The notes: generated by a model not told the origin, from the letters alone. DNA of 64,000 bases from Acetobacter aceti (GCF_002005445.1 NZ_CP014692.1:3263501-3327500); one strand, 5' to 3'; positions 9,217-18,934 are shown, counted from the stretch's first letter. Translations and numbers: made by a program.

Positions 9217-11835
9217 TCACCAACTGTAGCTCAGATTTCCATAAACACGCCGACCTTGCCCAATATAACAAGAATAAGTTCCACCACAGGAAGCAATATA
9301 ATATTTATTCGTTAGATTTGAAATTGAAAGCTGTGCTCGTAGTCCTTTGAGAGAAGCAAATGCTTGCCCAAAATCATAATGAGCGCCAATGTCGAACAGC
9401 ACGTAGGCAGGAACTTTATAACTGTTAACAGCATCGGAATAGGTAAAACCCTTATATCGTACGCCACCGTTAATTCCGAAACCCTTCAGGAAACGGGATG
9501 GAGGTGTGTAGTCCAGAAATGCTGACACCATGTTACGTGGAATACTTTCCACGTATTTTCCTTTCTCAGCTACAACACTTCCTGTACTACCATCGGCATA
9601 ATCTTGAGTATCGGAAAGATTGCTGTCCAGATAAGTCGCCTCATCATAAGTATAGGATGCATTAAATCGCAGGTCACGTGTGATGTTCGCATTGGCGGAA
9701 ATTTCGAACCCTTGGGAACGAGCCTTTCCAGCGTCACTGGAAAAATTATCATGCTCGGGGTCATTAACCAGAAAATGATTTTCATCAATCCTGAACGCAG
9801 CAGCAGAGATAAAGATGTTATGGTCAGGAGATTCATATTTCATCCCGGCCTCCAACTGTTTTCCAGTCAATGGAGGAAACAGTCTCCCCTCCCAGTCTCT
9901 CTGCCCGAAACTCTGCGGAACGAAAGATGTCGAATAACTAAAATAAGGAGCAAGCCCGAACGAAAATTTATAAACCAAACCAGCCCGCCATGTGAAAGCG
10001 CTCTGTGGTCTTGGAAGAGCATGGCTTCTTGTGACGATGTAAGTATGGTCCGAATTCTGATTTGAACCCTGATCTGTATATCCGTGATAATTGACCCAGT
10101 CCTGGCGTCCTCCCAGAGTTACAGATAGATTCTTCCATTTTATTTGGTCCTGAAAATAGACACCTTCCTGAAAATATGAGTTGTTTCCGCTATAGCTTGT
10201 GTTTCTGCATGTTTTTGAATGAACATTGATGCACGGAACATAATTGCTATGAGGGTCATAAACATTAACAAACGAATAACCGTTTGAACCAGGAAATCCG
10301 TCATAACCCATGGTGTGATCAGAAGTTGTTCCATTTTTGTCGTTGTACTGCCGAAAATCAGTACCAATAAGCCATGTATTATGGACGTTTTTGATTGAAA
10401 ATTTCCCGCTAACTCTCGTATCAAGCCCGACAGTGGAGTCTAATCCACCACCTTCATAAGCAGCACGACCATACTGATCTGGAAGTATTATCCGACCACG
10501 AGTAAGTCTCTTCTCGAAGCTTTCTGATCGCTCCCATCTCAAATTCTGACTGAAATCGATCCATTTATTGAATTTGTGCTGAAACTGATATTCAATAAAT
10601 GCGTCTTTCTGACCAGAAACATTCCATCTCGGGTCTCCTAGAAAACGGCTTCGGGGAATGAGGCCGTTATGATTGGTGTTCAAAAGTATCTGAGGTGGCA
10701 ATTGGGTCCAGTTTGTTCCGTCACCAGGCGTATACATGTAGGATCCCACGAATGCTACATTGGTTTTTTCATCAATGTTCCATGAAATCGAAGGCAAAAC
10801 ACCTACACGATGATAATTCACATGATCTGTCTGGGAGCCCTGCGTTACGCCAATGGCCGAAATACGGTACTTTACACTTCCTGATTTATTAAGCTTATCA
10901 CTGACATCAACAGTTGCTTCGTACCGCCCCCAGTTTCCAAAACCAACCGTTGCATTATGTAACGGTGTTTCTGTCGGTTTTTTCAAACTCATGTTGATCA
11001 TGCCACCCGGGGTACTCTGCCCGTACATTACAGAAGAAGGCCCGTTCATGACCTCTATTCGTTCAAGAAAAGCGGTCTCTCCTGCACTATTAGAGTAGGA
11101 ACGCAAACCATCCACAAACTGCGAAGTATTAAATCCACGTTGCTGGATAGCACCTGGATTTAATCCACTGGCTGGACCGTTACCGAAAGCTCCAAATGCT
11201 TCGACACTGACCCCCGGCATGTATCGCAGAGCCTCCATGACGTTCTGAGGCTGTTGATCAATCATTTGCTGTTTAGTAATGACATGAATAGAATTTGGGA
11301 TTTCAATGATTGGCGTATCTGTTTTTGACCCTGTCATAGTGCGTGTCGCAACATAGTCCACACCTGGCCCGGAAGGATCCTGCTGATGGCTTATATTTCC
11401 GCCAACACGTACAGGACCAAGCATGATGGCGGACGATGTTTTCTGTATAAGAATGTTTTTTGAGCTGGTATGATGAGCGACAAGCCCGGTTCCCGCCAAC
11501 AGATGTGTGAGCGCCGCATCGGGAGTCATTCCTCCCGATACTCCTCCCGATCTGATACTGCGAGCAAGGTCACCGTTGACCGATATCTGTATACCTGCCT
11601 GACGTCCAAAACGAGTTAGCGCATCAGCCAGCGATCCTGCCGGAATGGCAAATTCCATTTCCGTAGATGCTGATGCTTGCGCGCTATAAGCAGGATTGAT
11701 TGTCAGCCATGATAACCCTGCCGTAGAAACTCCCAGCGCCAGTCGTTTGGCTAATCTAATTTTTTTCCAAGTTCTGTTATCGACATCCACGAACACAACA
11801 CCCCTACTCCAACCTCGCTCGACATCCAGAAGCAA
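9217..11835 (-). CDS. TonB-dependent siderophore receptor with STN signalling domain (intact)
   Basis: An 872-residue outer-membrane receptor. After a signal-peptide-like segment (LALGVSTAGLSWLTINPAYS) comes an STN domain (about residues 60-125; MEFAIPAGSLADALTRFGRQ), which in FecA-type receptors talks to the anti-sigma FecR. The plug domain follows (IPNSIHVITKQQMIDQQPQ, QRGFNTSQFVDGL, MYGQSTPGGMINM), then the 22-strand barrel ending in the aromatic residue of NLSYSW. It lies downstream of a fecI-fecR pair on the same strand and is probably their target. It is the only one of three related receptors here that is not disrupted. The ligand, probably a ferric siderophore, is unknown. Confidence 0.93.
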   Translation of the reverse strand: MLLDVERGWSRGVVFVDVDNRTWKKIRLAKRLALGVSTAGLSWLTINPAYSAQASASTEMEFAIPAGSLADALTRFGRQAGIQISVNGDLARSIRSGGVSGGMTPDAALTHLLAGTGLVAHHTSSKNILIQKTSSAIMLGPVRVGGNISHQQDPSGPGVDYVATRTMTGSKTDTPIIEIPNSIHVITKQQMIDQQPQNVMEALRYMPGVSVEAFGAFGNGPASGLNPGAIQQRGFNTSQFVDGLRSYSNSAGETAFLERIEVMNGPSSVMYGQSTPGGMINMSLKKPTETPLHNATVGFGNWGRYEATVDVSDKLNKSGSVKYRISAIGVTQGSQTDHVNYHRVGVLPSISWNIDEKTNVAFVGSYMYTPGDGTNWTQLPPQILLNTNHNGLIPRSRFLGDPRWNVSGQKDAFIEYQFQHKFNKWIDFSQNLRWERSESFEKRLTRGRIILPDQYGRAAYEGGGLDSTVGLDTRVSGKFSIKNVHNTWLIGTDFRQYNDKNGTTSDHTMGYDGFPGSNGYSFVNVYDPHSNYVPCINVHSKTCRNTSYSGNNSYFQEGVYFQDQIKWKNLSVTLGGRQDWVNYHGYTDQGSNQNSDHTYIVTRSHALPRPQSAFTWRAGLVYKFSFGLAPYFSYSTSFVPQSFGQRDWEGRLFPPLTGKQLEAGMKYESPDHNIFISAAAFRIDENHFLVNDPEHDNFSSDAGKARSQGFEISANANITRDLRFNASYTYDEATYLDSNLSDTQDYADGSTGSVVAEKGKYVESIPRNMVSAFLDYTPPSRFLKGFGINGGVRYKGFTYSDAVNSYKVPAYVLFDIGAHYDFGQAFASLKGLRAQLSISNLTNKYYIASCGGTYSCYIGQGRRVYGNLSYSW

Positions 11836-11938
11836 AAATGCATTTGCGTTGCATTATTAATTAACTTCTCAGAGAAAGAACGATGCAAAGGGATCTTTTT
11901 TCGGTCGCGATATTCAGATTTTTTGATTTTTCTGAAAA

Positions 11939-12907
11939 TCAATAGGAAACAACGATAATCCAAGGGGTTATGTGGTAAAGCTTCGCACCCTGCGTGTCAG
12001 CCATGGCTTTGAGAGCGCTTTCAGGCGTCGACAGGTTATAAACTCCTGTCACCTTTCCAGCGCTCAGATGCCGGTTGGCGACAAAAATTCTGCCATTGTA
12101 ATATGGATTGATTTGAGTAACTGCATCACCAAAGGAACTATCTTCCAAAACAAGCTGGCCGCTGGTCGCCCATGCTCCGATATTCTCAGCGTCTTCGTGA
12201 CTGGCCGACACGATGCCTCGGCCTCGCCTCTCAATCCGCTGACCGGAATGGAGGTCTGTCGAAAGATGATTGTCTCCATCAACATGCACCTCGCCCGATC
12301 TCACAGCAACAGCGGATGCTTTCTGAGACACCCGCACGTCAAACTCGGTGCCAATGTCGGTCACGCTGATTTTTCCTGCCGTCACCCTGAACGGGCGCCC
12401 AGGATTATGGGAGACCTTAAAGAATCCCTCTCCACGGAGAAGATGGATTTCCCGCCCCCCCTCACGCCGAAAAACGACATCAATTGCACTTTTTGGGGCC
12501 AGGCTAACCTCGCTACCATCTGCCAGCTTGACTGTCATTTGCTGTGCCTTACCAGTCGAGTAGTCGGCTGTCAGTCTGTAATAATAGTCCGGAACAAGCA
12601 TAAAATTCGCCACTGCAGCAGCTAATGCGATCGGAACTCCATATAGAATCCGTTTAGAAACGCTCCTGTGACGCCAACCAGACTTGCAAGACTGTGTGCC
12701 GGATGAATATCTCTCTTTCGCGAACAGAGGCCCCATGAGATCGTAGATACCCGAGGTGGCAGCCCACGCCTCACGATGAGTTGGGTCTTCAGAAAGCCAG
12801 CGTTCAAATTCATCTTTCAGCTTTTGATCGTCAGGACTTTCCTCAAGGGAAACCAGCCAGCGCGCTGCTTCAAGAGAGGTATGTTCATATGTTTCATCGC
12901 TGCTCAT
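11939..12907 (-). CDS. FecR-family anti-sigma/signal transducer
   Basis: A single-pass inner-membrane protein that relays receptor occupancy to its ECF sigma factor. I place the start at ATG 12907 (MSSDETYEHTSLEAARWLVS) because a GGGGAGTGGAG ribosome-binding site precedes it; the frame is open further upstream. The N-terminal cytoplasmic domain has the DEFERWLSEDPTHREAWAAT motif, followed by one membrane segment (about residues 85-105). The periplasmic FecR domain has the signature VKLADGSEVSLAPKSAIDVVF and LLRGEGFFKVSHNPGRPF. It sits between its sigma gene and the intact receptor. Confidence 0.9.
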   Translation of the reverse strand: MSSDETYEHTSLEAARWLVSLEESPDDQKLKDEFERWLSEDPTHREAWAATSGIYDLMGPLFAKERYSSGTQSCKSGWRHRSVSKRILYGVPIALAAAVANFMLVPDYYYRLTADYSTGKAQQMTVKLADGSEVSLAPKSAIDVVFRREGGREIHLLRGEGFFKVSHNPGRPFRVTAGKISVTDIGTEFDVRVSQKASAVAVRSGEVHVDGDNHLSTDLHSGQRIERRGRGIVSASHEDAENIGAWATSGQLVLEDSSFGDAVTQINPYYNGRIFVANRHLSAGKVTGVYNLSTPESALKAMADTQGAKLYHITPWIIVVSY

Positions 12908-13010
12908 ACTCCACTCCCCATTAGGCGTTGCGCAGCACCCGAAATAACCTCTTTCCGCCAGAACAGACGATACAAGACTCTCTTTTTTCGGTCGAAACAG
13001 AAATTCGATG

Positions 13011-13520
13011 TCATTCCGGAGGAAGAACCCGACTACGACAGTGCGCGATACCACGCGCTATGATTTCATGCGTCACAGCAATAGAGATATCGAAATGGGC
13101 AGCAATATCCTTAAGTTTGTATTTGCCTGAACGACGCATTTCAAGAGCGATACGCGTTCGTTCCGGTAGTTCATCCATAGCTTCGCTTAACAGGCGCATT
13201 TGCTCACTGACCAGCACATCCGCTTCGGGCGAGTTCGATGCGACGACATTTCCCATCTCTTGTGGGGATGCGTCACAGGTGCTTTGTGCCTCCCTTCCGA
13301 TTTTGCGTTTTACGTCAATCGCCAGATTGCGAACGACACGGAAAAGATAGGAGTCAGGCGAAACAATTTCGACCGTCGCGGTCACCGTCTGATTGATACG
13401 GAACCATGCTTCCTGCACGACATCGTCACCATGATTCGGCGCGATCGTTTCCGCATATTTTATAAGATCATTCCGCCGCGAGATGAAAACTTGCAGGACC
13501 AGAGAAGGCGATCGCACCAT
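13011..13520 (-). CDS. ECF RNA polymerase sigma factor, FecI type
   Basis: A sigma-70 family factor with region 2 (DDVVQEAWFRINQTV and DSYLFRVVRNLAIDVKRK) and region 4 (ELPERTRIALEMRRSGKYKL, then DIAAHFDISIAVTHEIIARG). I prefer the ATG at 13520 (MVRSPSLVLQVFISRR) because it gives the normal short N-terminus and places a perfect Fur-box-like palindrome 35 bases upstream. The frame stays open to 13583, where a longer start would put that operator inside the gene. With fecR downstream, it should drive transcription of the receptor gene at 9217-11835. Confidence 0.88.
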   Translation of the reverse strand: MVRSPSLVLQVFISRRNDLIKYAETIAPNHGDDVVQEAWFRINQTVTATVEIVSPDSYLFRVVRNLAIDVKRKIGREAQSTCDASPQEMGNVVASNSPEADVLVSEQMRLLSEAMDELPERTRIALEMRRSGKYKLKDIAAHFDISIAVTHEIIARGIAHCRSRVLPPE

Positions 13521-13554
13521 TTGTTCGTTCCGTAGTGCGCCTGTCAGACAAGGA

Positions 13555-13569
13555 TAAGAATGATTCTTA
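13555..13569. promoter_or_regulatory. Fur-box-like 7-1-7 palindrome upstream of sigma gene 1
   Basis: TAAGAATGATTCTTA is a perfect 15-bp palindrome with a central base. It matches the classical TGATAATNATTATCA Fur core at 10 of 14 arm positions. It lies just upstream of the preferred fecI start, as expected for iron-dependent repression of a FecI gene. Binding is inferred from sequence only. Confidence 0.5.
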
Positions 13570-13658
13570 GTTACTCCAGACACAAAGTAGATACAAGAGC
13601 GCTCTGCGTGAATGATGGTGATACCTGCCAGTCACCTCCTCCGAAGAGCGAAAGACAC

Positions 13659-16600
13659 CTATCGTTTTCGTGAACGAAACCGAAACCAGTCGCCTCCGAC
13701 GTTCGCCACTAGCAGATAAAGCGCCGGCGTGGTGAACATGGTCTGGGCCTGGCTCACCAACAGACCGCCAATGAGAGCTATGCCCAGCGGCTGGCGTAGC
13801 TCCATTCCGTAACCGCCCATCAGCACTAGTGGCAACGCGCCGAGGGCAGCGGCAAAGGTGGTCATTGCTATCGGCCGCAGGCGCAGCAGGCACGCCTCCC
13901 GGATGGCGCCCCGCGGCGTCATGCCCCGTTCGCGTTCGGCATGGATGGCGAAATCCACCAGCAGGATGGCGTTTTTCAGCGAGATGCCCGTCAGCAGCAG
14001 CATAGCGATCACCGCCATGCCAGAAAATGGCAGGCCGAACAGGTCCAGCGCCATCACCGCCCCGATCCCGGCCGAGGGAATGGTGGAAAGAATGGTGAGT
14101 GGATGCCACACGCTTTCATAGAGCATCCCCAATGACAGATAGACGGCGAGCACAGCACCGATAATCAGGATCTCGCTGTCATGCGTGCTTCTGCCCAGAT
14201 CACCTTCGTCACTCTGCAGTTCACCGTTGATGGTCTCCGGCAGATGCTGGTTCCGCCACTCCTGATCGATGATCGCCTGCGCCTGTGACAGGCTGACGCC
14301 GGGAGCCAGTTCCAGCGCCAGCGAGGCGGAACTGGCGTAACCGATATGGGTGACGGCTACCGGATCGAGACTGGGGGTGATGTGGGCCACGACGGAGAGT
14401 GGCACCAGCGTCTCCGCCCCGGTCGCCACGGCTGATCCGGTCGAGGCATTCGCCCCGCCAGCCAGCGAGTTGGCAATCTGGTTTCGAAACGCCGTCGTAC
14501 CGGTCGACACCGTGGCGCTGGCCGCAGCCGATGTCACCACCCGGATGGTGTTGGACACCGAACTGCCCGAGGCGGATCCACCGGACGGGCTGACCCAGAA
14601 CTGCTTCAGGATTTCCGGATCACGCTGGAAACGGTTTTCCACTGTCAGCACCACGTTATACTGCCCATGTGCGGTGTAGACGACCGAGGCCGTGGTCTGG
14701 CCAAGCGCATCGGACAGGGTGTTGCCGATGACCTGTGGCGTGACCCCGACACGGGCGGCGGTATCGCGGTCGATGGCCAGCGTGATGCCCTGTCCGGGCG
14801 GATCGACGTCCGGGTCCACATCCGCGAATTCCGGGTGATGCCGCAGGGCTTTCGCCAGCCTGCGTGTCGCCGGTCCCAGCAGCCGGTCATCCTCGCTGCG
14901 CAGGATGTAGCTGACCCCGCTGCTGTTCGAGCCGACCCGCATCATGATGTTGCCGGGCGCCTGCGCGTGATATTCGGCGTGAATGTCTTTCCCCATCCGG
15001 GCCACCACACGGGCCGCCACTTCCGTTCCCGATGCCCGCCCGGTGGACAGATCGCGCAACGAGGCGAACACCATGCCATGGCTGGAACCTTCGCTGGTAT
15101 CCAGATAGGCTATCACATGCGTGACGGCTGGATCATCCAGCAGCACCCTGCTGAACCTCTCAAGCCGGGCTCTGGTCTGCGCCAGCGAACTGCCACTCCC
15201 GCGCGACCCGCCCGACACAATACCAATATCCTGCCGGGGGAACACGGTCTTTGGCATGCAGAGGAACAGAAAGCCCGTCGCCAGCAGAGTCAGCGGCAAT
15301 AACAGCGCCGTCTTGCCGGGGTGAGTGAGGCAGATTTCCAGAATGCGGCGATACAGGCTGCCATTCTGTTTCTCCTGTGCCAGAAAATCAGAGGTGGCGA
15401 TGTCACCCATCGCGGTCTTCGTCCCTCTGCCCTCCACAAACCGCATGAAGACCGCTGTCAGGCAGGGCGTGACGACACAGGACAGAACCAGCGAGACGAT
15501 GACCGCAATGCCCACCGTCCCGGCAAACTCCCGGAAGAGCCGTCCCGTCAGACCGGGGGCAAAACCGATCGGCAGGAACACCGCCAGCACCGAGACGGTG
15601 ATGGACAGCAGCGTAAACGCCACCTCACTCGCCCCGGCAATGGCGGCCTCGTCAACGGACAGACCGCGCTCACGCATGCGGATGATGTTCTCGATCACCA
15701 CGATGGCATCATCCACCACCAGACCCGTCACCACCGTCAGCGCCATGAGCGAGAGATTATCCAGCCCGAACCCCGCCAGATGCATCGGCCCGAGGCTGGC
15801 GATCAGGCAGCATGGCACGATGATCGCCGCCGCGATGGAGGCGGTCCATGAGCGCAGGAATACCCAGACCACGGCCAGCGCCAGAATGCAGGCGGCAAGG
15901 AGTGTCACCAGCGTATGGTGCAAGGAAGAGCGGATCACGTCCGAACCATCCCGCGCCACGGCGATATCCGCGCCAGGTGGCATCAGTGTCCGCAGTTGCG
16001 GGAGGCGCGCCTTCACCGCATCGACGATGCCGACCAGATTGGCTCCCGGCTGGGCGCGCACCATCAGGGTCAGGGCCGGTCTGCCATCAAAGAAGGCGGC
16101 GGCGTTCACGTCCTGCATGCTGTCGGTGACAGTCGCGACATCCCGCAGCCGGATGGGGCGTCCGTTCTTGTAGGCGATCACCAGATCCCGGTAGGCTGCG
16201 GCATGGTCAGCCTGATCGTTCACGGCCAACTGATAGCGCTGCCCGGCCATATCGATCACACCCTTCGGTGTATGCGCATTGGCCGAAGCGAGTGCCGCGC
16301 GCAGGTTCTCGAACCCCATACCGTATTTGAAGAACAGCAGCGGGTTCATCTCCACCCGCACGGCAGGGGCTGAACTACCCATGAGAATGACATCCCCTAC
16401 CCCCGGCACCTGCAACAGCATGGGACGCAGCGTGGTGTTCACCAGATCATAGAGATGGGACATGGGCTGCATCCCCGGCGTCACTGCAAGGATCAGCACC
16501 GGTGTCGCGTTGGGATTGGCCCGGTGATATTGCGGGTCCGATCCCGGCGTGGTCGGCAGATCGTGCCGGGCAGCGCGGATCGCCGCTTCCACGTCCCGCG

Positions 16601-16913
16601 CGGCCCCATTGAGATCACGCCCCAGTTCAAACCCCAGAGAAATGGAGGTCTCGCCCCGCGTGGAGGTGGACTCCATCTGCGTCACACCCGCGATATTGCC
16701 CAGATGCCGCTCCAAGGGTGCTGCCACCGTGCGGGCCATGACCTCGGGCGAGCCACCGGCATTCGACGCGGAGACCGAGATCACCGGCAGATCGACATCA
16801 GGCAGGTCCGAGACCGGCAGATGGGGCAGCGCCATCAGCCCCGACAGCACGGCGGAGACCAGCAGCAGCGTTGTCGCCACCGGGCGATGGACAAACCAGG
16901 CGATGAATTTCAA
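13659..16913 (-). CDS. RND-family multidrug efflux permease (MdtB/MdtC/AcrB class)
   Basis: A 1084-residue inner-membrane, proton-driven efflux pump. The N-terminus (MKFIAWFVHRPVATTLLLVS, with LPVSDLPDVDLPVISVSASN) is typical of the MdtB/MdtC subgroup. The proton-relay Asp pair is present in TM4 (VTGLVVDDAIVVIENI), as are the C-terminal helices. A Ser/Ala/Thr/Gly-rich insertion lies in the second periplasmic loop (around SVSNTIRVVTSAAASATVST), making it slightly longer than usual. No membrane-fusion protein or intact outer-membrane factor lies beside it. It follows the TonB/Fur-like genes on the same strand, so it may export a siderophore or a metal chelate; that is inference. Confidence 0.92.
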   Translation of the reverse strand: MKFIAWFVHRPVATTLLLVSAVLSGLMALPHLPVSDLPDVDLPVISVSASNAGGSPEVMARTVAAPLERHLGNIAGVTQMESTSTRGETSISLGFELGRDLNGAARDVEAAIRAARHDLPTTPGSDPQYHRANPNATPVLILAVTPGMQPMSHLYDLVNTTLRPMLLQVPGVGDVILMGSSAPAVRVEMNPLLFFKYGMGFENLRAALASANAHTPKGVIDMAGQRYQLAVNDQADHAAAYRDLVIAYKNGRPIRLRDVATVTDSMQDVNAAAFFDGRPALTLMVRAQPGANLVGIVDAVKARLPQLRTLMPPGADIAVARDGSDVIRSSLHHTLVTLLAACILALAVVWVFLRSWTASIAAAIIVPCCLIASLGPMHLAGFGLDNLSLMALTVVTGLVVDDAIVVIENIIRMRERGLSVDEAAIAGASEVAFTLLSITVSVLAVFLPIGFAPGLTGRLFREFAGTVGIAVIVSLVLSCVVTPCLTAVFMRFVEGRGTKTAMGDIATSDFLAQEKQNGSLYRRILEICLTHPGKTALLLPLTLLATGFLFLCMPKTVFPRQDIGIVSGGSRGSGSSLAQTRARLERFSRVLLDDPAVTHVIAYLDTSEGSSHGMVFASLRDLSTGRASGTEVAARVVARMGKDIHAEYHAQAPGNIMMRVGSNSSGVSYILRSEDDRLLGPATRRLAKALRHHPEFADVDPDVDPPGQGITLAIDRDTAARVGVTPQVIGNTLSDALGQTTASVVYTAHGQYNVVLTVENRFQRDPEILKQFWVSPSGGSASGSSVSNTIRVVTSAAASATVSTGTTAFRNQIANSLAGGANASTGSAVATGAETLVPLSVVAHITPSLDPVAVTHIGYASSASLALELAPGVSLSQAQAIIDQEWRNQHLPETINGELQSDEGDLGRSTHDSEILIIGAVLAVYLSLGMLYESVWHPLTILSTIPSAGIGAVMALDLFGLPFSGMAVIAMLLLTGISLKNAILLVDFAIHAERERGMTPRGAIREACLLRLRPIAMTTFAAALGALPLVLMGGYGMELRQPLGIALIGGLLVSQAQTMFTTPALYLLVANVGGDWFRFRSRKR

Positions 16914-17025
16914 GGACGATGTCCCGTCCCTGCGGGAGGGCTCACTCTATAAGACGATTGATGCGGGTATTTTTTCAAAGGAAAGGCGAAAAAATATTCT
17001 CCTTCTTTCAGCGGGCTTTCAAATC

Positions 17026-17526
17026 TTACCCGGATGACGACGTGACCGTGATGGCCGCACCCTGCACGGCCAGTCCATGCTCGGCGGCTACCCGGCGCAG
17101 CAGGGTCGCCACTTCCGGTGCGTGACACGCGATCTTCCGTCCCGTCCCGGCTTCCACAAAGGTAATCGCGAGCGCTGCCCTCGGCTCCGGAACCACACTG
17201 TAGAGCCATTGTCGGTCGGACGTTACATCGCGGCGCAGGATGCCCCGCTCCAGAAACAGATTCAGATTGCGCTGGATCGACCCCTGTGAAGGAACGTGTC
17301 CCTGCTCCATGATCCGGCCGAGCGTTTTCCAGATTTCCACCGCCGTCGCACGTGGTCCGGCTTCCAGAATGCCATGAAACAGGATGCGCCTTAGATCGGT
17401 CATTTTGATGCCGACCTCTTCGCTGCGTTCTTCCAGACTGCGCACGGCGCTACGGCTGGCGCCCATGCCGGGGCGGATTTCATTCAGGGACGGTGAAGAA
17501 CGACGATGTTCGGAGAAGGCGGGCAT
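17026..17526 (-). CDS. Fur-family-like regulator lacking the usual metal ligands
   Basis: A 166-residue protein whose middle looks like a Fur winged helix (LRRILFHGILEAG, HVPSQGSIQRNLNLFLERGI). Its second half (WLYSVVPEPRAALAITFVEA, then TGRKIACHAPEV) aligns with the Fur dimerisation domain. The His-rich metal site and the CxxC pairs of true Fur proteins are not present. It lies between tonB and the RND pump on the same strand, so it probably regulates this cluster, perhaps without sensing iron directly. The N-terminal 40 residues are unusual and a later start (MTDLRRILF) is possible. Confidence 0.65.
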   Translation of the reverse strand: MPAFSEHRRSSPSLNEIRPGMGASRSAVRSLEERSEEVGIKMTDLRRILFHGILEAGPRATAVEIWKTLGRIMEQGHVPSQGSIQRNLNLFLERGILRRDVTSDRQWLYSVVPEPRAALAITFVEAGTGRKIACHAPEVATLLRRVAAEHGLAVQGAAITVTSSSG

Positions 17527-17571
17527 GGGTTTGATCCTGTCACGATCAGAAATAAGGAAACGGCGGAAATC

Positions 17572-18444
17572 TCAGTTCCCACCGGCATGGATGTAGAACT
17601 CGACGGGAACCGTCAGGGTGATGGGATCCCCCGCGACACTATCCGGCGGGATGGGCAGCGGCTGGGCGCGTTTGGGTAGAGCAATGGCTTCCTGATCCAG
17701 CAATGGATGTCCGGAAGAGCTTGCCAGTGTCACCGAGAGCACATGCCCTTTGCGGTCCATGGAGAACGTCACGGTCGGCACGCCTTCCTGATGGTCGGCC
17801 ATGGCGTCGGACGGATAGCGCTTGAATTTTTCAAGCTGCGCCAGCAACGCGCCCTGCCAGGTCACTGGATCATGCGATGCCTTGGACGACGAAGCACCCG
17901 GTGCAGGTGCTGCCTGTGCGGGTGCTGGAGGCGCTTCCGAAGAAGGCGGCGCTGTCGTCGCCTCGGCTGGTGGCGTCTTGTCCGGGATCGGCTTTTTCAG
18001 CATCGGCGCCGGCTTGTGCTTCTTCACCAGTTTCTTTGGCTTCTCAGGTTTGGGCACCGGGATCGGCGGATTGGGCGCGGGTGAAGGTGGCGCCGTGATC
18101 TTTGGCGGTTCGACGGGTGCCGGATCCGGAATGGACTGGGTCTGCTGCGGTCCCGGCGGCAGATCGGTAGGCGGGGTCGGCGTAGACACCGGTTCCGGGG
18201 CCATATCGATTGCGATCGCAGCCGGTGGCGGTTCAGGCACGGCCATGACTGGCGGGGGCAGCCGCATGATCCACCAGACCGCCCCACCACTGACGGCGAG
18301 CACGGCGAGGAACGACAGGCCCCACCTTATCGTGTCCTCACGCCTGGACTGCCGCAACTGCCCGCGCTGCCAGTCGGCAAAGGACATGGAGGAGCTTTCG
18401 ACCGCCTCACCCTGCCCCTGCACCATATCCGCGGTGCTGCTCAC
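17572..18444 (-). CDS. tonB: TonB-family energy transducer
   Basis: A 290-residue periplasm-spanning protein that carries proton-motive energy from ExbB/ExbD to outer-membrane receptors. One membrane segment (WGLSFLAVLAVSGGAVWWI, about residues 42-60) is followed by a long Pro/Lys-rich spacer (PPKITAPPSPAPNPPIPVPK, KPEKPKKLVKKHKPAP). The C-terminal TonB domain has LEKFKRYPSDAMADHQEGVP and SSSGHPLLDQEAIALPKRAQ. The start overlaps the exbD stop by 4 bases, showing operon coupling. It could serve all three receptors in the window. Confidence 0.9.
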   Translation of the reverse strand: MSSTADMVQGQGEAVESSSMSFADWQRGQLRQSRREDTIRWGLSFLAVLAVSGGAVWWIMRLPPPVMAVPEPPPAAIAIDMAPEPVSTPTPPTDLPPGPQQTQSIPDPAPVEPPKITAPPSPAPNPPIPVPKPEKPKKLVKKHKPAPMLKKPIPDKTPPAEATTAPPSSEAPPAPAQAAPAPGASSSKASHDPVTWQGALLAQLEKFKRYPSDAMADHQEGVPTVTFSMDRKGHVLSVTLASSSGHPLLDQEAIALPKRAQPLPIPPDSVAGDPITLTVPVEFYIHAGGN

Positions 18445-18929
18445 GGTGTTTTCCCAGATGCTGGCGCAGCAGCGTTGCCGGATGGCTCAGGCGTCGAACC
18501 AGCCTCGCTGCCTTCTTCCTGCCCCTGCAGATTGACCAGGGCGACCTTGAGATAACCAGCGGACCGCAATTTATCCATCACGCCCATCAGCGTGCCGTAA
18601 TCGACCGTCTTGTCGGCACGCAGGAAGATGCGCTCGTCCTTGTTGCCCTTGGTCGCGGTTTCCAGCGCTCCGGGAAGAGCGTCGGTGCTGATGTCATCCT
18701 CGCCCAGCGCCAGACCATGATCGGCCTTGACGGTCAGGAATACCGGATCATCCGGGCGCGGCGTCGGTTTTTCGGACGAGGAGGGCAGATCCACCGGCAC
18801 ATTCACCGTTGTCAGCGGGGCGGTGACCATGAAGATCACCAGCAGGACCAGCATCACGTCGATGAACGGTGTGACATTGATCTCACTCGCCTCATGCGGG
18901 CTTTCATCGGTGTGGCGGATGCGGATCAT
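18441..18929 (-). CDS. exbD: ExbD/TolR biopolymer transport protein
   Basis: A 162-residue inner-membrane protein with one transmembrane helix containing the proton-path Asp (INVTPFIDVMLVLLVIFMVT, about residues 17-36). The periplasmic domain is typical of ExbD, with FLRADKTVDYGTLMGVMDKL. It forms the motor complex with ExbB and TonB, encoded immediately upstream and downstream. The C-terminal tail is Glu/Ser/Ala-rich and somewhat longer than usual. Confidence 0.92.
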   Translation of the reverse strand: MIRIRHTDESPHEASEINVTPFIDVMLVLLVIFMVTAPLTTVNVPVDLPSSSEKPTPRPDDPVFLTVKADHGLALGEDDISTDALPGALETATKGNKDERIFLRADKTVDYGTLMGVMDKLRSAGYLKVALVNLQGQEEGSEAGSTPEPSGNAAAPASGKTP

Positions 18930-18934
18930 GCTGC

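Noticed and set aside
13567..14109. Long minus-strand open frame across the end of the RND gene.
   Set aside because: It lies in another frame over RND-coding sequence, has low-complexity composition and no family motifs.
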